A stretch of DNA of 41,066 bases, from positions 1-41,066 of the forward strand of contig JAUSJX010000042.1 in the NCBI GenBank assembly GCA_030647435.1. The letters run 5' to 3'. Below, one piece after another: positions 40,971-41,066 of the stretch; within the stretch, counting starts at the first letter, position 1, and each line of letters starts with the position of its first letter. The notes beneath the pieces are model-generated. The model worked only from the letters and a program-made list of their open reading frames with translations, was not told where the DNA came from and did not search any database. The translations under genes and the position numbers were made by a program. The DNA comes from Candidatus Rokuibacteriota bacterium. GTDB taxonomy: Bacteria; Methylomirabilota; Methylomirabilia; Rokubacteriales; CSP1-6.

Positions 40971-41066
40971 CGTGTTCAGCGGGAGGCAGTCCCGCCGGGG
41001 TAAGAGCCAGAGCCCCGTAACTTGGGTGGCAGGGTGGAGGGAAACCAAGACTCTGAAGCCCACCGA
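40951..41066 (+). mobile_element. 5' end of a probable group II intron
   Basis: The sequence changes from binding-protein coding to non-coding exactly at GTGCG, the conserved 5' boundary (GUGYG) of group II introns. Compact stems follow as expected of domain I: GCGGGA-GGCAG-TCCCGC and CGGGG...CCCCG, then GGTGGAGGGAAACC-type elements and GAAGCCC. The intron continues past the window edge, so domains V-VI and any reverse transcriptase cannot be seen. Confidence 0.55.

Overview
The window is a GC-rich bacterial chromosome segment, compactly coded, with many gene overlaps of 1-4 bases (ATGA, GTGA, TAGTG). The content suggests a soil or groundwater bacterium close to Candidatus Rokubacteria / Methylomirabilota (NC10). 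Pointers are two Opp/Dpp-type transporters with twin-arginine or Sec-exported binding proteins, an orphan LivH permease, several biotin-dependent carboxyltransferases, MlaC-like periplasmic proteins and a DUF222-HNH protein. The phylum assignment is an inference from gene content and style only; there is no rRNA or ribosomal marker here.

Layout. 1-970: the tail of an ISL3-like transposase, then two converging two-gene units of very small genes, each with a related one-helix membrane protein. 1182-2886: a FAD-dependent oxidase, divergent from the debris of an Mla/Mce lipid-transport operon. 3001-9207: a complete five-gene peptide/nickel-type ABC transporter operon (binding protein, two permeases, two ATPases), followed closely by a K+ channel with RCK domains and an exported intradiol-dioxygenase-like protein. 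10917-11056: a 140-bp hairpin element. 11054-15911 (minus): a second transporter set (binding protein, two permeases) overlapping an acyl-CoA carboxyltransferase gene, driven by a near-consensus promoter that would give an almost leaderless mRNA. 16008-16694: a TVP38/TMEM64 membrane protein.

16917-21135: the most interesting region. An intact tRNA-Asp gene is followed 4.1 kb later by a 46-base copy of its own 3' half (45/46 identical) and then by a terminator-like hairpin. Between them lie a SWIM-SNF2 helicase and a Phd/VapC-type toxin-antitoxin pair. This has the architecture of a genomic island integrated in tRNA-Asp, with no integrase visible.

21220-28513: an unknown membrane protein, an MFS exporter, a DUF222-HNH protein whose gene holds two copies of a 16-bp palindrome, another carboxyltransferase, an anchored Ig-like protein, MsrB, and an unusual MlaC-SPOR fusion. 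28760-36738 (plus): a string of probable catabolic genes (DinB, broken PanE, MetE-C-like, two alpha/beta hydrolases, SDR, class II aldolase, small Cys/His protein, NAD-dependent dehydrogenase, orphan LivH). 36754-37015: an inverted-repeat-bounded element carrying three copies of a 45-47-bp repeat. It lies directly upstream of a Rho-like ATPase that lacks Rho's N-terminal RNA-binding domains. 38128-39868 (minus): MlaC, a lone receiver domain and a VOC protein. The window ends in a frameshifted ABC substrate-binding gene that appears to be interrupted by the start of a group II intron at 40951.
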